DNA from: Caldimonas mangrovi
Lineage (GTDB): Bacteria; Pseudomonadota; Gammaproteobacteria; Burkholderiales; Burkholderiaceae_C
Length of the DNA: 64,000 nt
Direction: 5' to 3'
NCBI RefSeq assembly: GCF_023721835.1
Contig: NZ_JAMKFE010000005.1
Location: 186,001-250,000 of the forward strand
Positions 35,688-45,834 of this stretch are shown piece after piece. Both the position numbers and the translations under genes were made by a program. Numbering within the stretch: position 1 is the first letter of the stretch; each line of letters begins with the position of its first letter. The notes under the pieces were generated by a model. That model did not search any database. It was not told the origin of the DNA and saw only the letters and a list, made by a program, of their open reading frames with translations.

Positions 35688-36021
35688 TGTCGTTTGGGGA
35701 CGACGAGGCAGTGACCCACGGGTGGCCGGGGCGCGCGGTGCCGGCGGCGCCTTGATCACGAAGGTTCCCGGGGATCTCTTCCGCCCGAGCTACAGCCGGC
35801 TCGGGCAAGCAGGGGTAAAGGATCAAGACGGCCGTCAGGAATGCTCCGGTTGCGCGAATCCCGCGTGCGGACCCCCGCGATCGAGTGGGGCAAAAAGTGA
35901 AACGGCGAGCCGCGCCTGTCGGGATGGCCAGGGGTCGGAGAGCGAGGGGCTGCATAAAATCGGCCGCGCATTACAACGACCGCACAAGCGGCCCATCCAC
36001 ACGCCCACAGGGAGGCGCACC

Positions 36022-36500
36022 ATGACCATCGAAGTCGTCAATCCGCCCGTCGTGCCGACGGCGACCTGCTCTTTGACGCGAGCGAAACCCGTTCCATTTT
36101 CTCGTTCTATTGGCCGCACCTGAAGGCAGATATCGCCGTCATGGAAATCACCACCGAGAATCGGCGCTTCGGCCAGCAACTGCTGATCATCGGCATCGAT
36201 TCGACCTACGCGATCGGTTTCGTGCAAAAGCTCATGGAGACGTTGGCGCGACCCCAGGCCGGGTTTGCCGGTTTGGCCAAGATGGGCATGAAGCTCGCAC
36301 AGCGCTACATCCAGCACTGGTGGAAGCACGCCCGCCAGAAGGACCTGGAGAATCCACGTGTCGCCGAAGGCGTGCGCATCGTTGTGGCCCGGAACTTCAA
36401 GACCGAGATGGAGTTGGTGATCAAGACGGCGGGGTACGGCCCCACGCTGAAGCCGTTCCACGTTGCCGGTGACCCGCTGTTCTTCTGGGGCGCCGCGTGA
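36022..36500 (+). pseudogene. Unknown protein gene with a 1-base frameshift
   Basis: The ATG at 36022 has a strong GGGAGG site 6 bases away and begins MTIEVVNPPVVP. Coding character then jumps to another frame near 36058-36062, which continues without a start codon as GDLLFDASETRSIFSFYWPHLK and on through MEITTENRRFGQQ to the stop at 36500. Inserting one base after the CCG codon would give a continuous protein of about 159 residues. The product is soluble and not recognised. Its stop overlaps the start of the ankyrin lipoprotein gene (GTGA), so the two formed a coupled pair. The shift may be a real mutation or an assembly error. Confidence 0.7.
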
Positions 36501-37021
36501 GAAAAGCAGCCCGATGGATCCTGGTGGGCTTCGGGGCGGCCGCAGTCGCGGCCTGCGCCTACGCCGTCCATGACCTGCGCAGCGGCGGTGTGATGATGCT
36601 GCAGGCCTGCGTTGAAACCTACCCGCGCCCTGCGGCATGGGTCTGCGAGCAGTCGCTGTTCTCGCAGACCCCCGAGGAACTTGCCGAGATGAACCAGCGG
36701 GCCGGGGCGCTGTTCGCCGTACACCAGGTCAAGAAAGAATCTGACGCCCATCGGTTCCTGGCCCACTACATCAAAGCCGGGCTGGACATCAACGCCGTCG
36801 ACCAGCGCAATGCGCAGCGATGGACCGCACTTCACCTGGTTGCGTTGGACGGCGATGCCGCCGGGGTTCGTGTGCTGCTTGATCACGGCGCCGATCCGTC
36901 CTTGAAAGATGCCGACGGCAAGACCGCTGCCGAGTTGGCCCGCGAGCGGCACGCCAGGCACCCGTCGCCGGGCCGGGCCGAGGTGGTGAAGCTGCTGGAG
37001 GCGCACCAGCCGCGGTCGTAG
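36497..37021 (+). CDS. Ankyrin-repeat lipoprotein
   Basis: This 174-residue protein starts at a GTG overlapping the upstream stop. The N terminus is a lipoprotein signal (RKAARWILVGFGAAAVAAC, lipid-carrying Cys20). Ankyrin repeats occupy about residues 90-165 (GLDINAVDQRNAQRWTALHLVALDGDAAGVRVLLDHGADPSLKDADGKTAAELA). Small ankyrin proteins coupled to a soluble partner often act as immunity or scaffold proteins of secretion-system effectors. Nothing here proves that, and no secretion genes are nearby. Confidence 0.82.
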   Translation: MRKAARWILVGFGAAAVAACAYAVHDLRSGGVMMLQACVETYPRPAAWVCEQSLFSQTPEELAEMNQRAGALFAVHQVKKESDAHRFLAHYIKAGLDINAVDQRNAQRWTALHLVALDGDAAGVRVLLDHGADPSLKDADGKTAAELARERHARHPSPGRAEVVKLLEAHQPRS

Positions 37022-37140
37022 CGTCCCCGGCAGCCATGGCGGCGGGCGTCGTGACGATCGCGTCATCGTCCGGCATCAAACCCCGGCGCACGCCACAATG
37101 CCGCCTGCATCGCAGGCAACGCAGGGCAAGGGACGGCGCT

Positions 37141-37890
37141 ATGGGAGCTGAAACGTGGTTCATCGCACTGGGCGCCATGGCCGCCGGTTTCGTGCAGGGC
37201 CTGTCGGGCTTCGCGTTCGGCATGGTGGCCATGTCGATCTGGGTGTGGGGCGTCGACCCCCGCCTGGCGGCGGTGCTGGCCGTGTTCGGTGGCCTGACCG
37301 GGCAGGTGATCGCCACCTTCACGGTGCCGCGCCGCTGGAATTGGCCCATGCTGCTGCCGCTGCTGAGCGGCGCCGCGGTCGGTGTGCCGCTCGGGGTGTG
37401 GGTGCTGCCCCTGCTCGACGCCGGCTTGTTCAAACTCGTGTTCGGCGCCTTCTTGTTGGTTTGCTGCCCGCTGTTGCTGATGGCGCCGCGTTTGCCGCGC
37501 ATCGGCAGCGCCGGCTGGCCCAGTGATGCGCTGACCGGGGCTGCGGGCGGCTTCATGGGCGGGCTGGGCGGTTTCACCGGTGTGGTCCCGACGCTGTGGT
37601 ACACGCTGCGCGGCCTGGAAAAGGACGTGCAGCGCGGCCTGATCCAGAACTTCAACCTGGCGGCCTTGAGCGTGACCATGGCGGCGTACGTGGCCACCGG
37701 CGCGGTGACGGCGCCGATGTGGCCGGCCCTGGCCATCGTGGCGGCCTCGCTGCTGGTGCCTGCCCTCATCGGGGCGCGCCTGTACATCGGGCTCAGCCAG
37801 CAGGCGTTTCGGCAGGTGGTGCTGGTGCTGCTGACGCTGTCGGGGGCCGCGGTGTTTGCTTCAGGCGTGGCCGCTGTGGTGCGGGGCTAG
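37141..37890 (+). CDS. TSUP-family permease (TauE/SafE type)
   Basis: This 249-residue integral membrane protein with about 8 hydrophobic helices has the duplicated TauE/SafE pattern: GFVQGLSGFAFGMVAMSIWVWGVDPRLAAVLAVFGGLTGQ in the first half and GGFMGGLGGFTGVVPTLWYTLRGLEKD in the second. Such proteins export sulfite, sulfoacetate or other small organic anions. The start at 37141 fits the family; an upstream GTG adds only hydrophilic residues. No sulfur-metabolism neighbour identifies the substrate. Confidence 0.87.
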   Translation: MGAETWFIALGAMAAGFVQGLSGFAFGMVAMSIWVWGVDPRLAAVLAVFGGLTGQVIATFTVPRRWNWPMLLPLLSGAAVGVPLGVWVLPLLDAGLFKLVFGAFLLVCCPLLLMAPRLPRIGSAGWPSDALTGAAGGFMGGLGGFTGVVPTLWYTLRGLEKDVQRGLIQNFNLAALSVTMAAYVATGAVTAPMWPALAIVAASLLVPALIGARLYIGLSQQAFRQVVLVLLTLSGAAVFASGVAAVVRG

Positions 37891-38003
37891 GCACGCGTTC
37901 AGGCGAGAAGAAATGCCCGGTGGCATCGCGGCGTCTTCGAACTCAAGGCCGGCGTTTGCCGTGCGAAGACTGAAGCTGCGAACGAGGGCCGGCGACGACC
38001 GGC

Positions 38004-38588
38004 TCAGCGCCGCGGCCTCCGGCGCATCGGAAAGATCGGCGGCGACGTCCCCACCTGGATCGTGCCCAGCAGTTCGAACCCATGCCGTTCATAAAGGGGA
38101 ATGTTCTTGGGGTTGGACGATTCAAGATACGCCAGCGCATGGTCTCGGTCGCAGAGGGTCAGCGTGTGTTGCATCAAGGCTGCCCCGTACCCTTTGCCCT
38201 GGTGAAGCGGATCCACCCCGAGGAACGGCAAGTACCAATGCGGTTCTTGCGGGTGATGGCGCCCCATCTGTTCGAACACGGCGGCACCGTCCTTCTGCAC
38301 CTGCGGTGACCCGGTGCGCAGCAGCAGCGCGATCAGTGCCTCATCGTCGGGGCGGACGTCCGGCGGCAACCACAGCGCCGCCCCGGCATGGCCGTCCACG
38401 TAGAAGGCGCTGCCCTGAGCGAAAGCCTGGCCCCCGAATGCCGTGGCGAAGTTCGGGAAATGCTGGAGGTAGCGTTCCGGGTCGGGCCATGTCCAACGTG
38501 CCGCGGGGTCGGTGCTGAAGGCCAATGCCAGCACGGCAATGGTCGCCGCTTCGTCGGATGCGGTAGCGGTCTTGATGGTCGTCGTCAT
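38004..38588 (-). CDS. GNAT-family N-acetyltransferase
   Basis: This 194-residue acetyltransferase has the acetyl-CoA-binding motif LGVDPLHQGKGYGAALMQ (Q/RxxGxG/A) and the downstream LESSNPKNIPLYERHGFEL segment of GNAT enzymes. ALWLPPDVRPDDEALI in the N-terminal half is typical of a common subfamily of unknown substrate. The start at 38588 is chosen on family length. It stands alone between the permease and an intergenic gap. Confidence 0.88.
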   Translation of the reverse strand: MTTTIKTATASDEAATIAVLALAFSTDPAARWTWPDPERYLQHFPNFATAFGGQAFAQGSAFYVDGHAGAALWLPPDVRPDDEALIALLLRTGSPQVQKDGAAVFEQMGRHHPQEPHWYLPFLGVDPLHQGKGYGAALMQHTLTLCDRDHALAYLESSNPKNIPLYERHGFELLGTIQVGTSPPIFPMRRRPRR

Positions 38589-39253
38589 GTGTCTCGTCCT
38601 GCAACCAAGAGCATTCGTCGCAAGCATTGGCTACGGAGAACGCCATCGCCTGGTTCTCCGAAATGCCGCGATGGAAGATCTTCTCCCGGCAATCGGCGTG
38701 CGCACCGACCCGACATCATCGCGACAGGCGCCCTTCGGCCCGAGAGATCGCATGGCCGTTCTCGTCGCTCACCGGTTCTTGCGGCTCGAGAAAGGCCAGC
38801 GAAAGCTGCTGAGGCACGCTGCGTGCACCCTCGGTACATCAAGAGCCGGCACAGCCTCTCCACGTCGAACTGCAGCGTGGCCCGCTGAGCGTGCGGGCGA
38901 GCTGGCCGCTGCACGAGATCCTCGCGGGGCGCAACGAGTGCAACACAAGGGCTGGGGGGCACAGTCGCGCCGTGGGAAGGTCGGCCGAGTCCTTCTCGGA
39001 GCCGCTCAACGACTGGAAATCGCCTCGCTTCCGATGTCTTTGTCGCGCTCGGCGGCGGTTTCTCAACAGTCAACCCCCTCGATTGAAGGCGCTTCGTCGC
39101 GCGGTCGATCCCGACGAGAGCACACCTGCACGCCTGGCTGACGGACAAGAGCTGTTCGACTCGCAGTTCGAGGCCCGGGCATCGAGTTCTTCAACGGCGT
39201 CCACGCGAACCGGGGGCGGCGCCAGCGCAGCTCGTGCGTCGCATAATTTGCCG
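38589..39253. other. 665-bp gap without a convincing gene
   Basis: Open frames on both strands have unusual amino-acid composition (Arg, Ser and Cys-rich) and no recognisable motif. The only structure seen is a hairpin with CGGAGAAC (38634-38641) and GTTCTCCG (38653-38660), close to the GNAT start. The gap may hold decayed sequence. Confidence 0.5.
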
Positions 39254-40132
39254 ATGGAGGTCCATCTTGTCAGGCCGCATCCCGCCCTGAGCGCCTGGGT
39301 TGCGATGGGGGTGCACCTTTCGTTCGACACGCCAGGGACGCACCTGGTGCCCTGCCACTTTCCCGCTCTTGTCGAAGGCGGGCTCACCGTGGTTCTCGAG
39401 GGCCGGTTTTTCGTCAAGGACCCGTCGGGCGCGTTGGTCCCTCTCCCTGCCGGGTTCGTGAGCTGTGCGCGTGCAGTGCCTCTCACGCTCTATCGGACCC
39501 CCCGGTTGTGCCTTGCCGGGCTGCGGCTGCAGCCCACCGCGACGGTGGCGCTGCTCCAGTCGAGCCCGCTATCCCTGCCGCACCAGCTTGCCAATGCGTC
39601 GGACGTTTTTGGCGACTCGTGGGCGAGGCTGGTTGCGTGCATGAAGGAAGAATCGATTCCGGAGAGGCGCCTGGCGTCCTTGTTGGCATTCGCTCATGAT
39701 CGCCTGGCCGAGGACGTCCATCGGCAGCGGGCGCACCGCGCCGCGCTGCTGCAGCGTGTCGCCCTGCGGGGAGCGGCCCCTCAGGATGCAGTCGGCCTCT
39801 CGGTGCGGCAGTTTGAACGGGTTTTCGCCGGCACTTTCGGCGTCACGCCAAAGCTGTTTCAGCGAGTGGCCCGCGTGGAAGGATTGCTGCGCGATGCCCT
39901 TGCCACCGGCACGACCGACGCGGGGCTCGCATTGCGGCACGGCTACTATGACCAATCGCACATGGCACGCGACCTGCGCACGTTGGCTGGCGCTTCACTG
40001 AGCAAGCTGATCGAAACCACACGTCAGCGGGACACGGAGAATTGGGCGCTTGCGGTCGGGACATGGCGGGATGGCAGTTGCCCGTCGCACCATGTCGCAT
40101 TCTTCCTATCTTCCGCCGTGCAGCGCTCATAG
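39254..40132 (+). CDS. AraC-family regulator with N-terminal DUF6597-like domain
   Basis: This 292-residue protein has an N-terminal sensor-like domain (MEVHLVRPHPALSAWVAMGVHLSFDTPGTHLVPCHFPALVEGGLTVVLEG) of the kind found before AraC domains, and a C-terminal AraC DNA-binding domain (about residues 185-275: LSVRQFERVFAGTFGVTPKLFQRVARVEG, GLALRHGYYDQSHMARDLRTLAGASLSKL). The ATG at 39254 sits at the natural domain start although the frame is open further upstream. The target is unknown; the adjacent DUF2834 gene, 11 bases downstream, is a candidate. Confidence 0.82.
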   Translation: MEVHLVRPHPALSAWVAMGVHLSFDTPGTHLVPCHFPALVEGGLTVVLEGRFFVKDPSGALVPLPAGFVSCARAVPLTLYRTPRLCLAGLRLQPTATVALLQSSPLSLPHQLANASDVFGDSWARLVACMKEESIPERRLASLLAFAHDRLAEDVHRQRAHRAALLQRVALRGAAPQDAVGLSVRQFERVFAGTFGVTPKLFQRVARVEGLLRDALATGTTDAGLALRHGYYDQSHMARDLRTLAGASLSKLIETTRQRDTENWALAVGTWRDGSCPSHHVAFFLSSAVQRS

Positions 40133-40143
40133 GATGCCCGGCC

Positions 40144-40485
40144 ATGTCGCCCAAACGTACAACTCCCCTCCTTGTCATCCTGGCCGTTGCCGGCCTGGTG
40201 GTTCCTTGGTCCTTCCATTTCGCGTTCCTGTTGAACGGCGGCAGCTTCGCGCCAGGTCCGTTTCTCGCCGCGGTGTCGGCCAACCAGCTGGTGGCTGGCA
40301 TCACGTGGGACGTCTACCTGGCGGCCGCAGCGTTCTCGGTTTGGTTGCTTCAAGATGCACCCTCAGCGGGCGTTCGTCGGCCGTGGATCTATGTCGTGCT
40401 GACATTCAGCGTGGGACTCGCCTTCACCTTGCCGCTGTACCTCGCGATGCGCAAGGTGCGCGTCGAATCCCGTCGTCTCGTTTGA
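40144..40485 (+). CDS. DUF2834-type small membrane protein
   Basis: This 113-residue protein has three hydrophobic helices (about 8-30, 53-70, 80-100) and the conserved ANQLVAGITWDVYLAAAAFSVWLL and TFSVGLAFTLPLYLAMRK segments of DUF2834. The function is unknown. It follows the AraC-type regulator closely and is probably cotranscribed with it. Confidence 0.78.
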   Translation: MSPKRTTPLLVILAVAGLVVPWSFHFAFLLNGGSFAPGPFLAAVSANQLVAGITWDVYLAAAAFSVWLLQDAPSAGVRRPWIYVVLTFSVGLAFTLPLYLAMRKVRVESRRLV

Positions 40486-40500
40486 ACGGGTGAGGCGCCG

Positions 40501-41230
40501 ATGTACTTCGCGGAAGAAGAAGTCGCGAGCCGCTACGATCGATATCGACCCAAGGTGCACGGCATCGCCTTGCAGTGGCTGCGTGAGCGGCGAAGGCCCA
40601 TTCGACCGCGCTGTCGACGTTGCATGCGAAACGGGCGACTCGACCATGCCCCTCGTCGGCATTGCGAAGCAGGTGGAGGGCGTCGACCTGTCCGGACCCA
40701 TGCTGGCGCATGCCAAAGCCAAGGGGTTGGTGGTGCGGCAGGCACCGTACACCGAACTGGAGCGTGGCGCTTTCGATCTGATCTCCGTCTGCATGGCTTA
40801 TCACTGGTTCGATGCAGATGCGGCGATATCGGCATTCAAGCGCGCGTCCATGCACCGCGCAACCTGGCTGATCTACAACTTTGCGTTGCTGGGCCACAAG
40901 ACAGACGAGAGCGTGAGCCGCTGGCTGAAAACCGCTTACCTTTCGAACTTCCCTGATCCTCCTCGAGGCCGCACCGAGTTCGCCGTTCCGGCAACGGACC
41001 GCGAGCTTCGTGTCGTCGGCTCGGGCAAGGGCGCCTTGCCAGTGCAGTTCAGTCGCAGCGCCTTGATCGGCTACCTGACGACCCAATCAAACGTGCAGGC
41101 AGCGCTCCACGCCGGGCGAACGTATCAGGACATCGAGGCGCACCTGGATCGCGAGCTTCCGGAAGTGGCGTACGGAGCGGAGTTCCTCTACGGCTACAGC
41201 TACTCCGTCGTCCAGTTCCAGCGCGCCTGA
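40501..41230 (+). pseudogene. SAM-dependent methyltransferase gene with a frameshift
   Basis: The ATG at 40501 (GGTGAGG upstream) begins MYFAEEEVASRYDRYRPKVHGIALQWL, a normal class I methyltransferase start. After LRE (about 40587) the coding frame moves to GEGPFDRAVDVACETGDSTMP and continues to the stop at 41230; one extra C near 40588 explains it. Motif I reads ACETG where CGTG is expected, a Gly to Glu change reachable by a single G-to-A transition. Motif LDLISVCMAYHWFD-like residues follow (FDLISVCMAYHWFDAD). The intact protein would have about 242 residues and resemble a ubiquinone/trans-aconitate-type methyltransferase. It is probably inactive. Confidence 0.78.
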
Positions 41231-41371
41231 CAGGCGACCCATCTCGCAGACCGCCCCGGCCGGCACTTTTGCACGTTCGGAATCGGGCGCTTGCTGCACA
41301 AGTTCTCGTGCACACGGCGACTGCAGAAACGCACCGTTGACGCCCCGGGCACGGCTGCTATCTTCGCGGCC

Positions 41372-41647
41372 ATGAATGTAGCCACCGAGACCAACAACGA
41401 CCGCCTGCGGGCCCTGGTTGCAGCGCTGGACCTGCCGCAGGCGGTGCTGTTGACCCTGTTCAACCGAGGCCTGGGCCCGCGCGCGTGCACGGCCAGCGTC
41501 TGGCGTGCGTGGCTGGAGCCGGCGCAGTCGGCGCGGCACGTTCCGCTCAGCGACGAGATGTGGCAACACGCGGTGTTGCGCCTGGGGGCGCTGACCACCG
41601 CGACCGCCTCGGACAACGAAGCCCGGCCTGAAATGGCAAGCGCGTAG
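41372..41647 (+). CDS. Small hypothetical protein, 91 residues
   Basis: The frame starts MNVATETNNDRLRALVAALDLPQAVLLTLFNRGLG and is mostly helical and Leu-rich, with a possible helix-turn-helix-like stretch (residues about 15-50, ending SVWRAWLEP). I do not recognise a family. The amino-acid composition is that of a real soluble protein, and no competing frame is better. It lies upstream of the UvrD-like helicase gene. Confidence 0.55.
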   Translation: MNVATETNNDRLRALVAALDLPQAVLLTLFNRGLGPRACTASVWRAWLEPAQSARHVPLSDEMWQHAVLRLGALTTATASDNEARPEMASA

Positions 41648-41775
41648 GTTCACGCGGCGGGTGTGCGGGCCGGCCTGCACACCCGTCGGGCAGCGTCTGC
41701 GACACACGACGCGGTGCGCACAAGAACTGGCATTCGGCCCATGGACGGCACCGCCGTGACAGTTTTTGGGGCTGG

Positions 41776-43932
41776 ATGGATATACAGTCCGCTGCTGGCT
41801 GGCCCACCCCGATGTCCGGGCCAACCGCAGGCCCACCCATGAGCACCATCACCCATCCCATACGCGCCGTTCCGGCAGGCACCGACCCGTTCGCGGCACT
41901 GAACGAGCAGCAGCGCGCCGCCGTGGAACACGGCATCGGCGTGCAGGGCGCTTGCCCGCCGCTGCTGGTCATTGCCGGTGCCGGCTCCGGCAAGACCATG
42001 ACCCTGGCGGCGCGCGTGGCGCGCCTGGTGCTCAGCGGCGCCGACCCGCAGCGGCTGCTGCTGCTGACGTTTTCGCGCCGCGCCGCGCAGGAAATGGAGC
42101 GCCGCGTCGGCCGCGTGTTGCAGCAGGCCCTGGGGCGGGGCGGCGAGGCCCGTGCGCCGGCGCTGCCGTGGGCCGGCACCTTCCACAGCGTGGGCGCGCG
42201 CCTGCTGCGCCACTACGCCGCGCGCATCGGGCTGGCCGAAGACTTCACCATCCACGACCGCGGCGATGCCGAAGACCTGATGGGCTGGGTGCGCGAGGAA
42301 TTGGGCTATGGCCGTGCCAAGAGCCGCTTCCCGCTGAAGGGCACCTGCCTGTCGATCTACTCGCGCGTGGTCAACGGCCAGGCGTCGCTGACCGACGTGC
42401 TGCAGCTGCAGTTTCCGTGGTGCCAGCAATGGGAAGACGAGCTGAAGCGCCTGTTCGGTGCCTACGTGCAGGCCAAGCAGCAGCAACACGTGCTCGACTA
42501 CGACGACCTGCTGCTGTACTGGGCCGAGATGGTGTCCGAGCCCGGCCTGGCGCTCGAGGTGGGCGGCCGCTTCGACCACCTGCTGGTCGACGAATACCAG
42601 GACACCAACCGCTTGCAGGCCAGCATCTTGCGCGCGATGAAACCCGACGGGCAGGGGCTGACCGTGGTGGGCGACGACGCGCAGTCGATCTACTCGTTCC
42701 GTGCCGCCGAAGTGCGCAACATCCTCGACTTCCCGTGCCAGTTCAGCCCGCAGGCCGAGGTGGTGGCGCTGGAACGCAACTACCGCTCGACGCAGCCCAT
42801 CCTCGACGCGTCGAACGCCGTGATGGCGCTGGCGCGCGAACGCCACGCCAAGCAGCTGTGGACCGACCGCCGCTCGTCGGAGAAGCCGGCCCTGGTGACG
42901 GTGCTCGACGACGCTGCGCAGGCGCGCTGGGTGGCCGACGCGGTGCTGCAGCACCGCGAAGCCGGGTTGAAGCTCAAATCGCAGGCGGTGCTGTTTCGTT
43001 CGTCGCACCACAGCGCCGCGCTGGAACTCGAGCTGGTGCGCCGCAACATCCCGTTCGTCAAGTTCGGCGGGCTGAAGTTTCTGGAAGCGGCGCACATCAA
43101 GGACGTGCTGTCGGTGCTGCGCTGGGCCGAAAACCCGCGCAGCCGGCTGGCGGGTTTCAGGGTGGCGCAGCTGGTCCCGGGCATCGGGCCCGCCACCGCG
43201 CGGCGCCTGCTCGACGAGCTGCAGGCAGCGGAAGACCCCGCGGCGGCATTGCTGAACTTCGAGGCGCCGCCGGCAGCGCATGACGACTGGCGAGCGTTCA
43301 GCGCGCTGTACCGCGAACTGCGCCAGGCCCGGCTCGGCTGGCCCGACGAACTGCAGCGCGTGCAGCAGTGGTACCAACCGCACCTGGAGCGCCTGCACGA
43401 CGACGCCGCAGTGCGCGCGGCCGACCTGGCGCAGCTGGTGCGCATTGCCGAAGGCTACCGTTCCCGCGAGCAGTTCCTGGTCGAGCTGACGCTCGACCCG
43501 CCCGAGGCGACCAGTGCCGAAGCCGGGCCGCCGTTGCTGGACGAGGACTACCTGGTCCTGTCGACCATCCATTCCGCGAAGGGCCAGGAATGGCAGGCCG
43601 TCTACCTGCTCAACGCCGTGGACGGCTGCATCCCTTCCGACCTGGCGACCGGCTCGAGCGAGCAGATCGAGGAAGAGCGGCGGCTGCTGTACGTGGCGAT
43701 GACCCGCGCGCGGCAGCACCTGCAGCTGATCGTGCCGCAGCGCTTCTACGTGCACCAGCAGGGTGTGGCCGACCGGCATGTCTACGGGTCATTGACGCGC
43801 TTCGTGCCGCCGCAGGTGGCGGCGCTGTTCGAGGCGCGGCAGCCGTATGCCGTGCAGGGCGGTGGCGAACGGCCGGCGCCGGCAGGGGTGCCGATCGATC
43901 TGACGGCGCGGTTGCGGGGGCGTTGGAGCTGA
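41776..43932 (+). CDS. UvrD/Rep-type superfamily 1 DNA helicase
   Basis: This ATP-dependent 3'-5' helicase of up to 718 residues has motif Q/I (LNEQQRAAVE; AGAGSGKTMTL), Ia (LLLLTFSRRAAQEMERRV), II (LLVDEYQDTNRLQ), III (LTVVGDDAQSIYSFRAAE), IV (ALERNYRST), V (LVLSTIHSAKGQEWQAVYLL) and VI (EEERRLLYVAMTRARQHL). No start has a clear ribosome site; ATGs at 41776, 41812 and 41839 are all possible, and the last best fits the domain. It lacks the UvrD C-terminal Tudor-like part. The likely role is DNA repair or replication restart. Confidence 0.92.
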   Translation: MDIQSAAGWPTPMSGPTAGPPMSTITHPIRAVPAGTDPFAALNEQQRAAVEHGIGVQGACPPLLVIAGAGSGKTMTLAARVARLVLSGADPQRLLLLTFSRRAAQEMERRVGRVLQQALGRGGEARAPALPWAGTFHSVGARLLRHYAARIGLAEDFTIHDRGDAEDLMGWVREELGYGRAKSRFPLKGTCLSIYSRVVNGQASLTDVLQLQFPWCQQWEDELKRLFGAYVQAKQQQHVLDYDDLLLYWAEMVSEPGLALEVGGRFDHLLVDEYQDTNRLQASILRAMKPDGQGLTVVGDDAQSIYSFRAAEVRNILDFPCQFSPQAEVVALERNYRSTQPILDASNAVMALARERHAKQLWTDRRSSEKPALVTVLDDAAQARWVADAVLQHREAGLKLKSQAVLFRSSHHSAALELELVRRNIPFVKFGGLKFLEAAHIKDVLSVLRWAENPRSRLAGFRVAQLVPGIGPATARRLLDELQAAEDPAAALLNFEAPPAAHDDWRAFSALYRELRQARLGWPDELQRVQQWYQPHLERLHDDAAVRAADLAQLVRIAEGYRSREQFLVELTLDPPEATSAEAGPPLLDEDYLVLSTIHSAKGQEWQAVYLLNAVDGCIPSDLATGSSEQIEEERRLLYVAMTRARQHLQLIVPQRFYVHQQGVADRHVYGSLTRFVPPQVAALFEARQPYAVQGGGERPAPAGVPIDLTARLRGRWS

Positions 43933-44106
43933 TCGACGACACGCCGGGGACAGCCGGTTCGCGCTCGCAAGCGGGCGGCAATGAGGGCAGGGGCCGCGGT
44001 GCGCGCGCAACGCTCGTGTTGCCCGATCAACGGCTCGGTGTTAGTCTCGCCGCTCTGGAAATTTGGCCGGTGCGTAATGCCAGCGGCCCAGCGTACGGGA
44101 AATTCG

Positions 44107-44199
44107 ATGAAGCAGTTCTTCACGTTGCAAGACATGACGGCGATCCGCACTGATGCTGCGGATGCGTTGCGCCGTTATTGCGAAGCATTGCTTTTCTAG
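44107..44199 (+). CDS. Candidate leader peptide 1 upstream of EF-Tu paralogue
   Basis: This short frame of 30 codons starts MKQFFTLQDMTAIRTDAADA and ends EALLF. GGGAAA lies 7 bases before the ATG. It ends 40 bases before an intrinsic terminator, with GGAGGC-TCG-GCCTCC (44214-44228) folding between. A possible promoter is TTGCCC (44019) and TTAGTC (44041) with a 16-base spacer. The arrangement of short frame, hairpin and terminator is that of a transcription attenuator. I do not recognise the peptide. Confidence 0.5.
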   Translation: MKQFFTLQDMTAIRTDAADALRRYCEALLF

Positions 44200-44239
44200 A
44201 GCCCCGGATGTCCGGAGGCTCGGCCTCCCAGTTCCACAG

Positions 44240-44271
44240 AACCCGGTAGGCCGCAAGCCACCGGGTTTTTT
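44240..44271 (+). terminator. Intrinsic terminator 1 in the EF-Tu leader
   Basis: AACCCGGT (44240-44247) pairs with ACCGGGTT (44260-44267), with GGC/GCC pairing inside the loop, followed by a T run. An alternative pairing of GGCCT (44222) with AGGCC (44248) would reach into this structure, so a switch is possible but less clear than at the second terminator. It separates leader frame 1 from leader frame 2. Confidence 0.78.
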
Positions 44272-44301
44272 GTTGTTGCCTGCTGAGTTGGAGGCTTGGA
44301 C

Positions 44302-44385
44302 ATGAGTTCTGAACTTGAATTGGTTTGCGTTGCATGCGCCGCGGGCGCAGCGCAGTGCTTCGATTCCATGGAGTGGTTCGCATAG
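44302..44385 (+). CDS. Candidate leader peptide 2 upstream of EF-Tu paralogue
   Basis: This frame of 27 residues starts [12 protein letters not shown], is rich in Cys and Ala and ends FDSMEWFA. It has the best ribosome binding site of the region (GGAG, about 9 bases from the ATG). It ends 26 bases before the base of the anti-terminator hairpin. A ribosome stalled on it could decide which of the two following hairpins forms. The three cysteines and the single Trp near the end are possible control codons. This is inference from layout. Confidence 0.55.
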   Translation: MSSELELVCVACAAGAAQCFDSMEWFA

Positions 44386-44411
44386 AGCTTCCAGGCCCCG
44401 CTGCGCCTGGA

Positions 44412-44469
44412 GGTCCACCCTTCAGGCAAGACAGCCTGCCGGGTGGTCCACGCCCCGCAGGCTTTTTTT
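44412..44469 (+). promoter_or_regulatory. Attenuator: anti-terminator and terminator hairpins before EF-Tu paralogue
   Basis: Two mutually exclusive folds share the segment 44433-44446. The first hairpin pairs CCACCC (44415) and CAGGC (44423) with GCCTG (44434) and GGGTGG (44441) around AAGACA. The second pairs AGCCTGC (44433-44439) with GCAGGCT (44457-44463) and is followed by seven T residues, a classical intrinsic terminator. The first would therefore block the second. This lies 27 bases after leader frame 2 and about 115 bases before the EF-Tu-like gene, the geometry of ribosome-mediated attenuation. Confidence 0.72.
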
Positions 44470-44584
44470 CGCCCGGATGACGGGCACCCGAAGTCAGGCG
44501 CGCGCGCCGACAACCCGCCGACAGCTTCGCCTGGCCAGCGAAGCGCATCGGCTTTTCACTCACTCAAACTTGGAGAAACCCATC

Positions 44585-45775
<1,191 letters not shown>

Positions 45776-45794
45776 CAAGCTGAGCTTGCTCTCG

Positions 45795-45834
45795 CCCCTG
45801 CCGCTTGCTTGTCAGGCGGCAGGGGTTCTTCTTG
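45795..45834 (+). terminator. Intrinsic terminator after EF-Tu paralogue
   Basis: CCCCTGCCGC (45795-45804) pairs perfectly with GCGGCAGGGG (45816-45825) around an 11-base loop, followed by TTCTTCTTGT. It begins 19 bases after the stop codon. Confidence 0.9.

Noticed and set aside
35570-35700. tRNA-Pro as an integration site of a mobile island
   Set aside because: No integrase gene follows and no direct copy of the tRNA 3' end was noticed downstream; the strong hairpin is better read as a terminator.
38585-39148. Minus-strand 187-codon frame upstream of the GNAT gene
   Set aside because: It has skewed Arg/Ser/Cys content, no ribosome site and no recognisable motif, and it overlaps the GNAT start region.
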